Below are positions 33,561 to 44,859 of a stretch of DNA of 64,000 bases, in pieces (positions within the stretch are counted from its first letter, which is position 1; each line of letters starts with the position of its first letter). The stretch is from positions 52,213,993 to 52,277,992 of the forward strand of contig OZ020267.1 of the NCBI GenBank assembly GCA_963971225.1, written 5' to 3'. This DNA comes from Melieria omissa. Its lineage: Eukaryota > Arthropoda > Insecta > Diptera > Ulidiidae. The notes under the pieces were generated by a model. The model saw nothing but the letters and a program-made list of their open reading frames with translations. It was not told the DNA's origin and did not search any database. The translations under genes and the position numbers were made by a program.

Positions 33561-35811
33561 CGCACTCTATCCCTTCCCTTCTCCCTCAAATAAGGAATTG
33601 GGTTTTTGTGCCTTAAAATTTATTTCATTTGAACTTTGAAGCATCTTTTGCAATCCCGAAAATCCCGGGATAAAAGAATTTGAATCCCGGGATTTTCGGG
33701 ACTGGAAAAAGTCCGGGATCCCGGGATCCCGGGATCCCGGGATCCCGGGATTGCGATGCCTAGTACGAACCCATGCCGACCATGCAAGCGCTTCGTCGCA
33801 TCTCTTGGCAGCCAAAAGCAAAGTCGCTCCTCTGCAGACAATAAGCTTGCCACGCCTAGAATTGTGCGGCGCCCTGCTACTATCCAAGCTGGTGAAACAA
33901 GTACGAACTCACCTTGGTTTTCAGACTTATAACTTAACACTCTGGTCTGACTCGTCCATCGTACTCGCATGGCTCGAGAAACCACCCCATACTTGGAAAA
34001 CGTATGTAGCAAACCGCACCACTCAAATTCTTCATAATGTGAGCAACGCAACTTGGCGTCATGTATCCAGTTCTGACAATCCCGCAGATCTCGGTACACG
34101 CGGATGCAAACCGCAAGACATGATTGCCAACACATTATGGTGGCACGGCCCCAGTTGGCTCCGAGACGATCCCCAATCATGGCCCAAAGAAACGCCTCGT
34201 CAGACGCAGGCTCCAGAAAAGCGAAAAGTCGAAAGCCTACACACGCTTGAAGTCGAGGATGTACTTAATAGGTTTTCGAAATTCTCTCAAGCCCTTAGAA
34301 TTCTCGGTTACATGTTCCGATTCATCGACAGGGTTCGTAAAGCCCCCATCTCAATTGGTGCGTTAACTCACCTGGAGATTAAGAGGGTGAAAACACGTCT
34401 TATCTCTCTCGCGCAACGTCATCACTTCCCCGATGAACATGCTGCGCTCTCATCCTCTAAAGTTATCTCGCGAAAAAGCTCCTTACTCACTCTAAATCCT
34501 TTCATGGATAAAGAAGGGCTTATTAGGGTCAATGGTCGCCTCGCGCATTCAGGTCTCACTTATAATGAGCGACACCCAATTATCCTTCCTGACAATTCTC
34601 GTCTCTGCACGTTGTATTTGGACTTTCTGCACAGCATCCTCTTGCATGAAGAGAAACAGTTAATGGTCCGTATGGTTCAGCAAGAATATTATATTCCCCG
34701 GCTGAAAATCAAGGTCAAAAAATGCATTTTTCAATGCAAGACCTGCACCATTTATAAGCAGCGCGTACGGTCTCAAATTATGGCCGCTCTTCCTAGCGAG
34801 CGATGTACATTTTCGCTACCATTCTCCATCACCGGAGTCGATTTTGCTGGCCCTTTTCAAGTAAAATCATCCACTCTCCGTCGTGCTGCATTTCTCAAAG
34901 CCTATGTCTGTGTCTTCGTCTGCTTCTCCACTAAGGCGATTCACCTCGAACTCTGCTCAGATCTCACCACTGAAGCATTTCGAGCTGCTTTCGCAAGATT
35001 CGTCGGCCGACGAGGCCTTCCCAGCAAAATAATGTCGGACAATGGCAGAACGTTTATTGGTGCACAACGTGCAATAAGCAAAGATCTCGTGCGATTTCTA
35101 AAAGAAACGGCAGTCGACATCGTAAATAAATATGTCACTCATGGACTCGAGTGGCAGTTTATACCCCCTAGTGCTCCCCATATGGGCGGTCTTTGGGAAG
35201 CTGGAGTGAAAAGCTTCAAAATTCACCTAACCAAAGTCGCCGGCACTCATAAGTTTACTTCCGAGGAGTTTTCAACTCTCCTCGTTCGCATTGAAGCGGT
35301 CCTTAATTCGCGGCCGCTCTCCCCAATATCGCAAGACCCCGCCGATCTTCAGGCCTTAACTCCAGGTCACTTTCTCCGCGGAGCCCCGCTACTGGCACCC
35401 CCGGAACCCAACGCGGAGAATCTCTCACTTGCTAATCGCTGGCAAAGGCTGAAGGTGCTTCATCACCAATTCAGCAGACGATGGCGGGAGGAGTATCTTA
35501 AAGAACTCCATAAGCGACAAAAGTGGAAGTACCCCCAGACGGAAGTCTCTGAAGGCCAGCTCGTCGTCATTAAAGACGAGCTCCTTCCTCCCCATGAGTG
35601 GCGCCTCGGGCGCATCATTAAATTGTATCGGGGGGCGGATAATCACATCCGAGTCGCTGACGTCAAAACCCAAAACGGAGTTCTGACAAGACCCATTGTT
35701 AAGCTCTGCGTGCTACCCCCCTCATAGCCGCAGAGAGGAATGCCGTTTCCCACTCCTCTAGCACCATCATCGGCAACATCACACTAATGCTTATCTATGT
35801 ATATCTTTCAG

Positions 35812-36479
35812 ACACCGAGTCCACGGAGAAGGCGTACCGGAAGTGTCTGGTCTGCGAGCGCCACCATGTCCTGCGGTACTGCCAGACGTTCCGGAAGATG
35901 GCGCCGGCGGAGCGGCTGGACGCGGTACGCTCCAATCTTTATTGCGTCAACTGCTTCGCCCGCTCACATACCACGGGCGAGTGCTCCTCCACGCAGAGCT
36001 GCCACAAGTGTGGGTTGGGGCACCACACATTGCTGCATCGGGCCATGTCGGCTCATCAGCGCCTCGGCACAGCTCGACGGTGCCCGGCCCCCTCTACAAA
36101 GCGCCAAGCGACGCGCAAACCGGCATCAACAACGCGGCGCCAGACATCGGCGCCTCCTGCTAGGCGCAACGTAGCGCCTCAACCGGCCCCACCAGCGCGT
36201 CGCCCACCCACAATCACGACCAGGCGTCCACCGGCACAGCCGTCTAAGGCCACATGTCGGTGCCGCCAGAGCCAGCCGCCGCGCAAGGCGGCGAAACAGA
36301 AGGCAGCCGCGACGACCAACCGAACCAGCAGCAAGCGTCACCGGACAGCCACGGCGCAGCAGCTCCTAAAGACGGCGGTTTCCACGCTGCAGCAGTTGGG
36401 CCACGCTCTTCAGGTTGCACTCGTGCAAGGGGGGCGCGATGTTGAGACCGCCGACGAGGAGAACCTGATTGATCTCTGA
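35812..36479 (+). CDS. BEL element B third frame: zinc-knuckle-like basic protein ending in the LTR
   Basis: Opens after a strong acceptor (tatgtatatctttcag, AG at 35810-35811). An unspliced Met exists at 35787 but sits within the acceptor region. Residues carry CLVC, RYCQTF, YCVNCFARSH, SCHKCG and HHTLLH, matching the third frame of element A and resembling the Gag zinc region. A long Arg/Pro/Ala/Thr/Lys-rich basic tail follows, including a CRCRQ motif, and then an acidic end. The last 13 codons and stop lie in the 3' LTR (from 36440). No signal peptide or transmembrane segment is seen. It is probably translated from an mRNA spliced from 27641. Likely nucleic-acid binding; role unknown. Confidence 0.75.
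36427..36439 (+). other. polypurine tract of element B
   Basis: aaggggggcgcga immediately precedes the 3' LTR, in the place where plus-strand DNA synthesis is primed. It also encodes part of the third frame. Confidence 0.65.
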
Positions 36480-36752
36480 GTCGGCGGCTCACTTCCCCTC
36501 CCACACGCATGCCGATGACCAGCACGCCCATACACACACATAAACACTATCTTCTCTCCTCCTTTACCCACTTTCTTCCCACTCCGAAAATGAACTGTAG
36601 CCCCATTTTCCCACTCCCATAGATGTAAGCTTGAAATTATAAAGTTAGTCGTTAAGGAACACTAAAAGCGATCGAACGCTTAAATAAAACCCCCCGCACT
36701 TTCCAACTCAAACTCCGCCGCCGAGTCTTTTCATTTACCCAAAGGAAAAACA
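36440..36752 (+). repeat. 3' LTR of BEL element B
   Basis: 313 bp, one difference from the 5' copy. Its first 40 bases are also the end of the third coding frame, so U3 is under two constraints. The target duplication attag follows. Confidence 0.97.
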
Positions 36753-36770
36753 ATTAGAATACTCACTTAA

Positions 36771-36989
36771 CCCTTTAGGAACTACTTGAGTTTTTAATAC
36801 CCCTCAAAACAATTTTGCAGGTCTTATGACCCATGCAAAATATTTAATCTATGATTCGATGCCTCTGGATAAAAGAATAATTTCAAAATTGGTGAGTATG
36901 CAACATAATTTTCAAGCCTCAACTTTCATTACATTCCAAAATTTCGAAAAGTATTTTGGTTTTCAAAATTAAACTCCGTCCCGAAAGGG
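36771..36989. mobile_element. TTAA-type MITE family 2 (219 bp)
   Basis: TTAA at 36767-36770 and 36990-36993 flank termini ccctttaggaac and gtcccgaaaggg, a short imperfect inverted repeat. It lies only 14 bp from the end of BEL element B. No coding capacity. Confidence 0.75.
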
Positions 36990-36993
36990 TTAA

Positions 36994-38380
36994 GCCAATT
37001 TTTTAACTATTCCTCTAACCTGATAATTCTTTCGTTGAAAAACTTTTCAATATTTTCGTTGCGATTGCATACAAATTTGTCAGTTGCAATTTTTCAATTT
37101 TTATTTTTTTTTGTTATTTTCAGGGACATTTTGAATGTGGCTATTTGTTTCTTTTATATGTTCTGCCGTTGTGAAGGCACAAACAATTTCGATTGAATCC
37201 CATCACTCAAATCGACGCGCAATAAAACTTCATCAATCCATTCACCATCGTCCAATGCTGCAAGCAATAAAAACGAGAAATTTTAGAGAAAAGCACAAAA
37301 CGGGCAAAGAACAAAAAACTTCAAAACTAAAGAACTATTTGTAAAGTTGTTCTGAAGATGTTTGTGTAGAACTGCAAGTAGCGGCAATGTGCAGCAGGCA
37401 AGTGTTGAAAACTATGCGAACGGTCTGGGCGTGCGGGCGAGCCGGTCGGAAGGCCGACTGACGGGCGTCAAGTGAGGCAGAACGCGATGATGTAAACGTT
37501 TGTGGCACGTGGCCAAAGAAAGTCTGAGCCGCTGCAAGTGCAAGACGCTGCTTGCAGGTGGCACATAAGAGAGACAGAGACGAGGGAGCGACAGAGAGAG
37601 AAAGAGATATAGTTGAAGTGCACGCGAGCCGTTGGCATGAACCAGAAACTTGCAAAGTGTTGATCGTTGCACAACTATAAACATAAATATTTTGTGTAAG
37701 TACTTTAAAGACTTGTTATTGTTGTTGTTGTTTTGGCTGTGGTTGCTGCTTTTGGAGTGAAGGTAATTTTGTGGGTCATTGACAGAAAGTTTGTGAGCAT
37801 TTTGCGGTGCTAAACGTAACATTAAATTGAAATTTAATTGAAATTGCTTTACGAAACGAGACGTTCATACCGATTTCATTAGCTAACTGCACACGATGAG
37901 GCAACTTGAGGCAAAAGCGTAGCAATATTAAATATTTATGGCATCATAAGAACTTGAAAGACTTTTTGAAATATTTAACATCGAAGCGTTTAGCGAATCG
38001 AAAGCGCGGTGCAATATGGCAAAGTGTGTTATGTATTTTGGAAATATTGTTTAAAGAAATTTAGAATTTGTTCATCTATAAAAATTTCTCCTTAATCCGC
38101 TTGACTGGGAGGGTTTGGGTGTTTTAACCCCGCATAGACTTTTAATAATAAAAATTTTTGATGACTTAGCAGCACTTTGATCAGAAAGTGAACGTTTAGA
38201 AATGCAACAGAATAACATTCTTAAACCTTTCATTATAAACTAAGTGTTTAACTAATGTTAATATTAATTTTAAACCAATATTAGCATATTTCGATGCTTA
38301 ATACCAAACTATAGTCTTTAATAGTCTTTCATCGTTAGTTATGAATGTAAGGATCGAGAATATAAAATTTTTTTCTTTGA
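36994..38380. other. intergenic, no gene seen
   Basis: The overlapping frames at 37335-37822 have no recognisable domain. A TTG run is at 37718-37732. No promoter or RNA gene identified. Confidence 0.5.
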
Positions 38381-38902
38381 CCCTTCATCCCCGAATTTTA
38401 TCCTGTGTTGCGATATTACTTTTTGGTATTTAAATCATTAAACATTTGCCTAAGAAGTGTGCACACGACATTTGAAGTCGCCACGCCTCTTTGTTAGAGT
38501 TCTAGAGTTAGTTTACTTTTGAACAATTTTAGCTTAAAATGGATTAAATAAATTTTGTATTAATATTTTTTTATTACAGAAAATTTATTTAATATTTATG
38601 GAAAAATACAAAATTATCACTTTTTGATTTTGTTTAACTATTATTAAAGAAACAGAGTTTTGATCAAACTCGCCCAATTCGTAGACTTCAATTAGAACAC
38701 AAACTTTCCCTGTTATCACTGCAAATTATTGGAAATTATTTTGGGGACAACAGTAAAATTTTTGTTATTCGCTTTCAATTCACTTCTAAAAATATTAATT
38801 TGTTGGTGCCTACTTAAATTTAACCCATAAATCATTCGTAGCTTTTGCTATAAGATGACAAATAAGTGAAGTTGCTCTCAGGCAACTTTGGGGTCGAAAG
38901 GG
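38381..38902 (+). mobile_element. TTAA-type MITE family 1, copy 2
   Basis: Ends cccttcatcccc and ggggtcgaaaggg, flanked by ttga (38377-38380, a mutated TTAA) and ttaa (38903-38906). From about 38526 on it is closely similar to 54687-55090 and, inverted, to 7579-7965. About 120 bp near the left end (roughly 38400-38523) are not in the other copies and may be a secondary insertion. Confidence 0.85.
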
Positions 38903-38906
38903 TTAA

Positions 38907-40679
38907 GAACCATCATGATTGGTAGACTGAAGGTAGACTTAATAGCCTTGCTTCGCTTTCCTCATAGGCAAAATTATGGAAAATATTTCTTAGACGTATG
39001 TTAATTTTATTTTATAAGACTGAATTTGCATTTACTCATACAAAGCTGATGCACAGATTAGTGATCTACCCAATTTCCTTCCCAAGACCAAATGGTTCCC
39101 AAAAGATCCCCTGTGGATCTACAGGAAACTCAACAGGTAGGAAAGATCACCGAATCTTTTATAAAAGGAATCACAATGGACCCAACAGCATCTCCAAGTG
39201 GAGAGAACAGAATCAGTCAACAGAATGTTCAAACCTAACCTAACCTTCACTCATATAACAATTGAAAGCTAAACGCATTTTTTTTAATCAATTTAATATA
39301 TAAAATTCCATGCACATGTGCTTTCCCCATAACTCAACTTTAACTTTGACCTTAAGTTATAAATGTTTGCATCGACCAGCGGTTGCACGGCCAACGGCTT
39401 CGTCGTTGCCTCACGTAAAGTAGTCAAGTCAACGCGCCAGTTGACGGCACGTTGTGGCGCGTTTTAAATGGCTTTGGCCGGCATTGAAAACGAGACAATC
39501 AGCCTCGATAACGTGTTGATAATGATGACGTAGTTTTTTTTTTCATCCATTCACTGCCAATATTGCTTTCAAGCAACAGACTTTGTGCGCATGGTGTACG
39601 TTCCGGGATGTGATTTCAGTGCAAGGATTATATAACAAAGCTGGCATGACAACCACAAATTATACCCAGATCACAGGCAAAGAATGAAAATAGAAAAAGG
39701 AATGGAGAATGACAATGAGGAGATGGAAAGGGCACGCGAGCATGCGGGTGGAGGATGCCATGTGGTGGAGTATGCAAATGCATGCAGACAGCATCGCAAT
39801 ACATAGATACATACATACATACACATGTATATTTTCATTCATTGGAGACGAGCACAAATATAGTTAAAGCCAGACACGTCCACGACATGATGGAGAACAA
39901 TAGCTGCTGGCAGCAGTGACGCCATCACGTGTGCTGCCATATTTTTTGCTAAGCATTGTTTTTGTGCTTTGCAGGAAAAGTGAAATTGTATCCAACCTGC
40001 TTTGTGTATGTGTATGTGTCGTGTTAGACACAAGTCGGACACGGTATCGCTTTCGTCGACTTTCCAACTTTGTCTTTGTTGTTGTGATTATTACGCTTTA
40101 TTGGGTTTATTTGTCGCAAGCCTTGTGCGCGTTTTTACATTCACTTTCCTTCAAAAATCCTTGTCGCTTGCGTTTTTTGTCCTTGTTTTGGTTTTTCGTT
40201 TGCTTTCGCAGAAACAGACAGATTTGAGCCACTAGATACCCTAAGATTTTGGGCTTGCAAAGGTCAATCTATGTGGTCATGTACGATGTGTAAATTTTAA
40301 AGTATTCTTAACGGATGTGGCACAGACACTGAGTGCGTAGGTTACTTGATGGTTGAAGATTACTTCAGCAGCAGATTACTAGACGATTGAAATTTGCCAT
40401 TGTTGCTGAAAATAGAACATAAAACGAATGTCTACTTGCGGCTGTCAGTTGTTGCCCTTTATAACCTTCCTGAACCAATGCAATGCCTCGCATTAATAGA
40501 GTCATCCCCTGCGCGTTTGTTCGAGTAAAAAAAAATAAAAATAAAAAAAGATTCACATCAAAAGAGTGTACAGGTTATGTTGAGATAGTTAAGGTTGGAA
40601 AGAATTTAAATTTAACAGTTGAGCACCCACTGTTTCTTGTTAGTTATGAAAACTAGTGCCACTTAATTCACACCTCTGT
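38907..40679. other. intergenic, no gene seen
   Basis: No recognisable coding or transposon sequence. A TACA run lies at 39810-39826. Short overlapping frames at 39628-40235 lack domains. Confidence 0.5.
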
Positions 40680-42600
40680 CTGAGCTCCTTCATGAAGATA
40701 CTGTCGCTTTGATCTCAAGATTTATGCAAACCTTCTTCACTACTCGACAAAGTCGGGTAGAGCAGTGAATCTCTTAAAAAAACGTCAAAATTTGTTATTA
40801 TTATTATTATTTCTTTATTCGGTCATTGAACAACAGTTCTTATAGATTATAACAATAACAATGTCCTTACATACTGAGGCGCTATAAACTAAAATAAAAG
40901 CCTCTGAGTGAAATTCAAATTGATTTAATTAAGACGAGGTTGAGAGACTCTAGGAAGATTGATTTGGGAAGCTCAAAATCAAATTCCAAGGACACAAACA
41001 GTCTATTGAACTCTATCAAGGCTCTGGAAAGAGGAACATTCAGCGCGTAAGTCATCCTCACGAAGCGGCACAGGGTTCCGAAGAAATCTTAGCGACGAAT
41101 TAGCGGCGAACCGAGTACCCATAATTATATCAAACACAAAGGAAAGAGGGTACTTCTCCTGATTTGAAGGGACTTTAACCGTAGATCGAAATTAAAAAAA
41201 AATTAAGGAATCTTATCTTATGTATACAAAGGAGAAAATTATAAACTTTTCAATTTTCTCAAGACCTCTCCTAAAAAAAGTATGAAAGATGGTTTTAAAC
41301 AAGCCACAAGAATGATTTAATTAATTATATCCTGAAAAAAGTTATAATAAAACAAAAAACCAAATGTATCATTTTTGAAAAAGCTCGATCTACGGTTAAA
41401 TTGATGAGATGTGAGAGTCTTCATGAAGAAACTATTGCATGGGTTGGGTCTGTTTACGAAGAAAGTATAGCCTGGGTCTTAAAATTTAAATTTTTGACCT
41501 ATGTATGAAGCTTAGCTGAGTTGTGCGTCTCTGCAGGAAGAGGTTATCGCTTTTATCTTTGGAAAAAGCTTGGTACAGCTATGAGTCCTTAACCGAGGTT
41601 ACCGAGGTTTTAAAAAGGTTACCGCTTTGGTCTCAAAACTTCAACTACTCGCCCTCTGTATTAAACTTGAAGACTTCCCTTCAGAAAGATGGTACCGTTT
41701 CGACCTCAAAATTTCAACCTTTCAGCTCTAAAGTTTGATTTCTGTATCTTGATCTTTGATCTCTCAAGGTTCCCTATACAGCTGGTTAGTCTATTCATGA
41801 AGAGGGTGTCGCTATGTTCCCAAGTATTTAATCAGCTCCCCTGCTGGTACTAAAATCAATAGGGGTTGGTACTAAAACCAACCGGTATTGGTACTAAAAC
41901 CAATAGGTGGAATCTGTTCCTGAAGAGTGTATCGTTTCGGTCACAAAGATTCAACTGTTTCTATCTTGTCTACCCATGACAGAATAACGTTTCTTTCAGG
42001 AAACTTATCCATTTAAAACTCTCGATGAAGTTCACGAGGTAGAAGAGGTACTGTGCCGATCCTGAGATTTAAACCTCCTTGATCTTTGTAGGAAGCTGGG
42101 TAGAGTTGTGAGGCTTTTCATGAAGAGGGTATCGCTGCAACCTTTAATAGTCGTCCACTTCAAAAGTTTTCTGAAGCCGGATAGAGTTCTGATCTCAAGG
42201 TTCCCCATACAGCTGGTAAATCTATTCATGAAGAATAGGTTCTGTTAGGTACCTGTGGTTTTCAGTAGTGAATCTCTTTCTGAAAAACGTATCGTTTCGG
42301 TCACAAAGAAAGAACCGCTTCTGACTGGATATAGATGGTTATATGTAGTAGTGGGTCTCCCATGAAAGGGTATCGTTTCTTTCTGAAGATTTATCCATTT
42401 ACAACTCTCAATGAAACTGAATATAGTGAGAGCCTCCTTATTAAGATGATTTCAACTTGGTCAAGATTCCAATCACTTTTAACTCTCCGTGAAATTGAGG
42501 ACAGTAGTGATTTCTTAATTAAGAGGGTAAATATCACTTAAATCTGAAGGTTCCAATTATTTCCATCTCTCGATAAAGCTGAGTAAATCCGATAGTTGTA
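40680..42600 (+). repeat. degenerate minisatellite-like region, units about 80-100 bp
   Basis: Phrases such as cttcatgaagagggtatcgct, ttggtctcaaaatttcaact, cagctggttagtctattcat and aactctcgatgaagctgag recur in the same order many times. Examples are at 40688, 41410, 41530, 41600, 41690, 41800, 41920, 42118, 42220, 42280 and 42360. Divergence is high, so the array is old. Inside it, 41857-41912 holds three newer copies of a 20-bp unit, ggtactaaaaccaatag-like. No protein interpretation stands up. Confidence 0.6.
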
Positions 42601-44859
42601 CTCTCACTACTTCCCAAAAACGCATATAGTTGCACATTTCTGCCAGTTTTTATAAAGATTTCGAACAACGAGTTGACAGTTTTTCATTAGTTTCATTCAT
42701 TTTTTACGCAAAGTTTTTCATTTCTTGTTTAGAAGACCGAAGCCGAAATAAGCTACGTTGGCAGTTAGGATCTAAAGTCGATTTCTACTTAAAATCCAAC
42801 TCTAATATAATGAGCTACGGCGTCTGAATCGGGAGGTCTCAGCCAGATTTATAAGGAACCGTGATCTAAAGTACGGAGTTCCGTTCTTGAAAGTCCGGTA
42901 GTGGAGGTGTCTTTTCATCTTTCCACTTCTTTTTCATATTTGCAGGTCCAACAGATGTCACAAATAAATTTATTTTGACGCTATGATAAAGTGTCGCTTT
43001 CAAAAGTTTCTTATAAAACCACATCGTTCAAGAACAGTGATAAGCATGTACCACAGTCCCTTCTGTAACTCTAAGAAAAGTTCAGACGGTAGATCGAAAC
43101 TACTGTCTACTTCCATATTATGATCCCCGATCTTAGTATAGAATCGACTATCCCTTGTAATAATCTCGTGTTCTGTGCGCCCACCATGGACCAGTTGATT
43201 TTCTTGGATGCGATGTTGGCCGGTACCCGGCAGACGATGACACTGACTATGGAATCAAGAAAGTTCTGGACTACTTTCAATTTCATTCGTAATTGTGTCT
43301 GAGGGTTCAAGTTCACATTGCTGTCATGAAGTTGACTGTTCATGAGATGATTTGTGTTATTTGAGCCCAAGAATGATCAGGCAAACAATAGAAATGAAAA
43401 TCATTTGCATTTTTCCGTAATTTCAAACTGGCCAAATGCCGAAATCTTCAAGCATAATAAATGGGAAAACTTGTGAAAAATGCGTTTTTAGGTGAGATGA
43501 GCGCCCGAAGATAATCACAGCACGCGCCCAGCTGCAAACCAACGCAGATGTGAACCCAAGCAGCACCGAGGTCCTCCACATTTGGGCGAATAAGAATACG
43601 AGTTGATATCGCTAAACAACTGCCAACTGTTTTGGCATAAAGTTTAAAGTTATTTAGCCTGGCTGACTGTCAGCTGGCGGCGCTCTCGTCGTGCCGTCTC
43701 CGTCTCTATTGCGCTTGGCGACTTTAAAACTCAATTAAGCCAAGTTTTTTGGCACTTCTATTGCTTTTCACACTGGGAAAATTGCTCATTTAATCAAGCT
43801 TTATGGCATGTTTAGCATTCCCATAAAAGTTTTGCTTGTATTTGCGTGCGCCACAAATAAGCAGCAACAACGCCAACAACAATCAAATAAAAATTTAAAT
43901 TCTTCCAACAGCGGCAAAGCAACTTTGAAACACGTCGACATGGCGAAGAGGCAAGAAAATGTTGCGACATAAGCGGAAAGCAAAACAAAGCAACGCGTGG
44001 AATGGCGCGGACGATGCAAATATTTTACATCTCACAGTTGCTGTGAGGTGGTGTGGAGAGAGAGGGATGGAGGAGGAGGAACAGACAGGGAGGGTGCGGC
44101 AACGTCGACGCTAATAAGCAGCGCCAAAACGGAAAGCATCTTATTTCAGGCAATTTGTGATGCTGCCGATGCCGCTGCCGCTGTTGTTCTTGTTCATGTT
44201 GTTGTTCTTATTATGTTGTTGTTGTTGCAAAAATACAGCGCATTAGTGGCGTTTAAGCGAAGCGCCGAAGAAGTGGAACTTGCAAAGCGCTTCACAAAAA
44301 TGGCGCTCTAAGCTAATTTCAAGAATGCTAAGACACACACACGCACACAAACACAGCCACACTTACAATCAACAAAAGCAAAGACGGGAAATGGAGAAAG
44401 TGAGAAACGGAGCAAAATGAACATCAGGGCAAATGAGTGGCGGAAGAAGTGAAAGCGCGTATAAAAACGTTTGAGAATCTCGCTTTTCACGCTTCTGTTG
44501 TATGGGCTTCGGGTGAAATGAAGATATTTCGCCGCGCGTGCAGCGTTGCGAAGGGGGGGGAGGGGGCAGAGGTTGGAATTAGGCACCAACAACGGGAAAG
44601 CAGAATCAAAAGCGAATAATCGCTGGAACAAATACACATAAAAGCATATTTAAATATAGAATAGGAATAGGCAAACAAAAAAAAAGGACACTCAAAGGAG
44701 GCAACAGAGACAAAGCAACGACATTCGCATTGGTATAGGTTGTTCTTAAATTTTCCACTACAATTGAAAATGTTAGGTGCTGATTTGTTTAGTTCAAACT
44801 ATAAAATTATTTACATTATTTATGTAATTGATAAGTTTTTGTTATGGTTTTTTTAAATT
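42601..44859. other. intergenic, no gene seen
   Basis: No domain-bearing frame. A TTG-rich run lies at 44183-44228 and a CA run at 44333-44360. Low-complexity translations only. Confidence 0.5.

Larger units (their letters stand above)
32602..33762 (-). mobile_element. hAT element, non-autonomous, nested in element B
   Basis: 1161 bp with short termini tagggatcgcaat and the inverse of taggcatcgcaat (12 of 13 matching), and a perfect 8-bp target duplication gtacgaac at 32594-32601 and 33763-33770. Both subterminal regions are packed with GATCCCGG/ATCCCGGGATT units, including about five tandem units at 33714-33751. The interior holds a transposase C-terminal relic on the minus strand and a nested TTAA MITE. 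It split the RNase H coding region of element B. Confidence 0.95.
29228..35727 (+). pseudogene. gag-pol: BEL/Pao gag-pol polyprotein, element B, disrupted
   Basis: The ATG at 29228 opens an 816-codon frame with Gag (DUF1759 type), a Cys/His zinc region ending HHSMLHF, and a DUF1758-type protease with DPGSQ. It stops at a TGA (31676-31678) just inside reverse transcriptase. The same frame continues directly after that stop with the RT core (FNGD, YVDD) and RNase H CDAS motif, until the hAT insertion at 32602. After 33770 it resumes in phase: LELCGA and WSDS of RNase H, integrase with an HH-CC zinc segment (CKTC), DDE core (MSDNG, GGLWE) and a DUF5641-like C-terminus ending at TAG 35725-35727. 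Thus only one nonsense codon and one insertion break it. Compared with element A, the RNase H Glu segment is present. Confidence 0.95.
26432..36752 (+). mobile_element. BEL/Pao LTR retrotransposon, element B (10.3 kb with insertions)
   Basis: Full-length plus-strand element: 5' LTR 26432-26744, tRNA-Tyr primer site, about 2.5-kb leader, gag-pol 29228-35727, third frame 35812-36479 and 3' LTR 36440-36752. Target duplication attag is at 26427-26431 and 36753-36757. A hAT element (32602-33762) with its own 8-bp duplication interrupts RNase H; without it the element is about 9.15 kb. The LTRs differ at one base in 313. Gag-pol is clearly related to element A, yet the LTRs are unlike in length and sequence, so these are two families. 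Confidence 0.97.

Noticed and set aside
35787..36479. An env gene at the 3' end of element B
   Set aside because: No signal peptide, membrane anchor or glycoprotein-like features; the protein is basic with zinc-type motifs.
35797..36537. Alternative frames on both strands over the element B third frame
   Set aside because: Only the 35812-36479 frame keeps the Cys/His pattern shared with element A; the others are compositional shadows.
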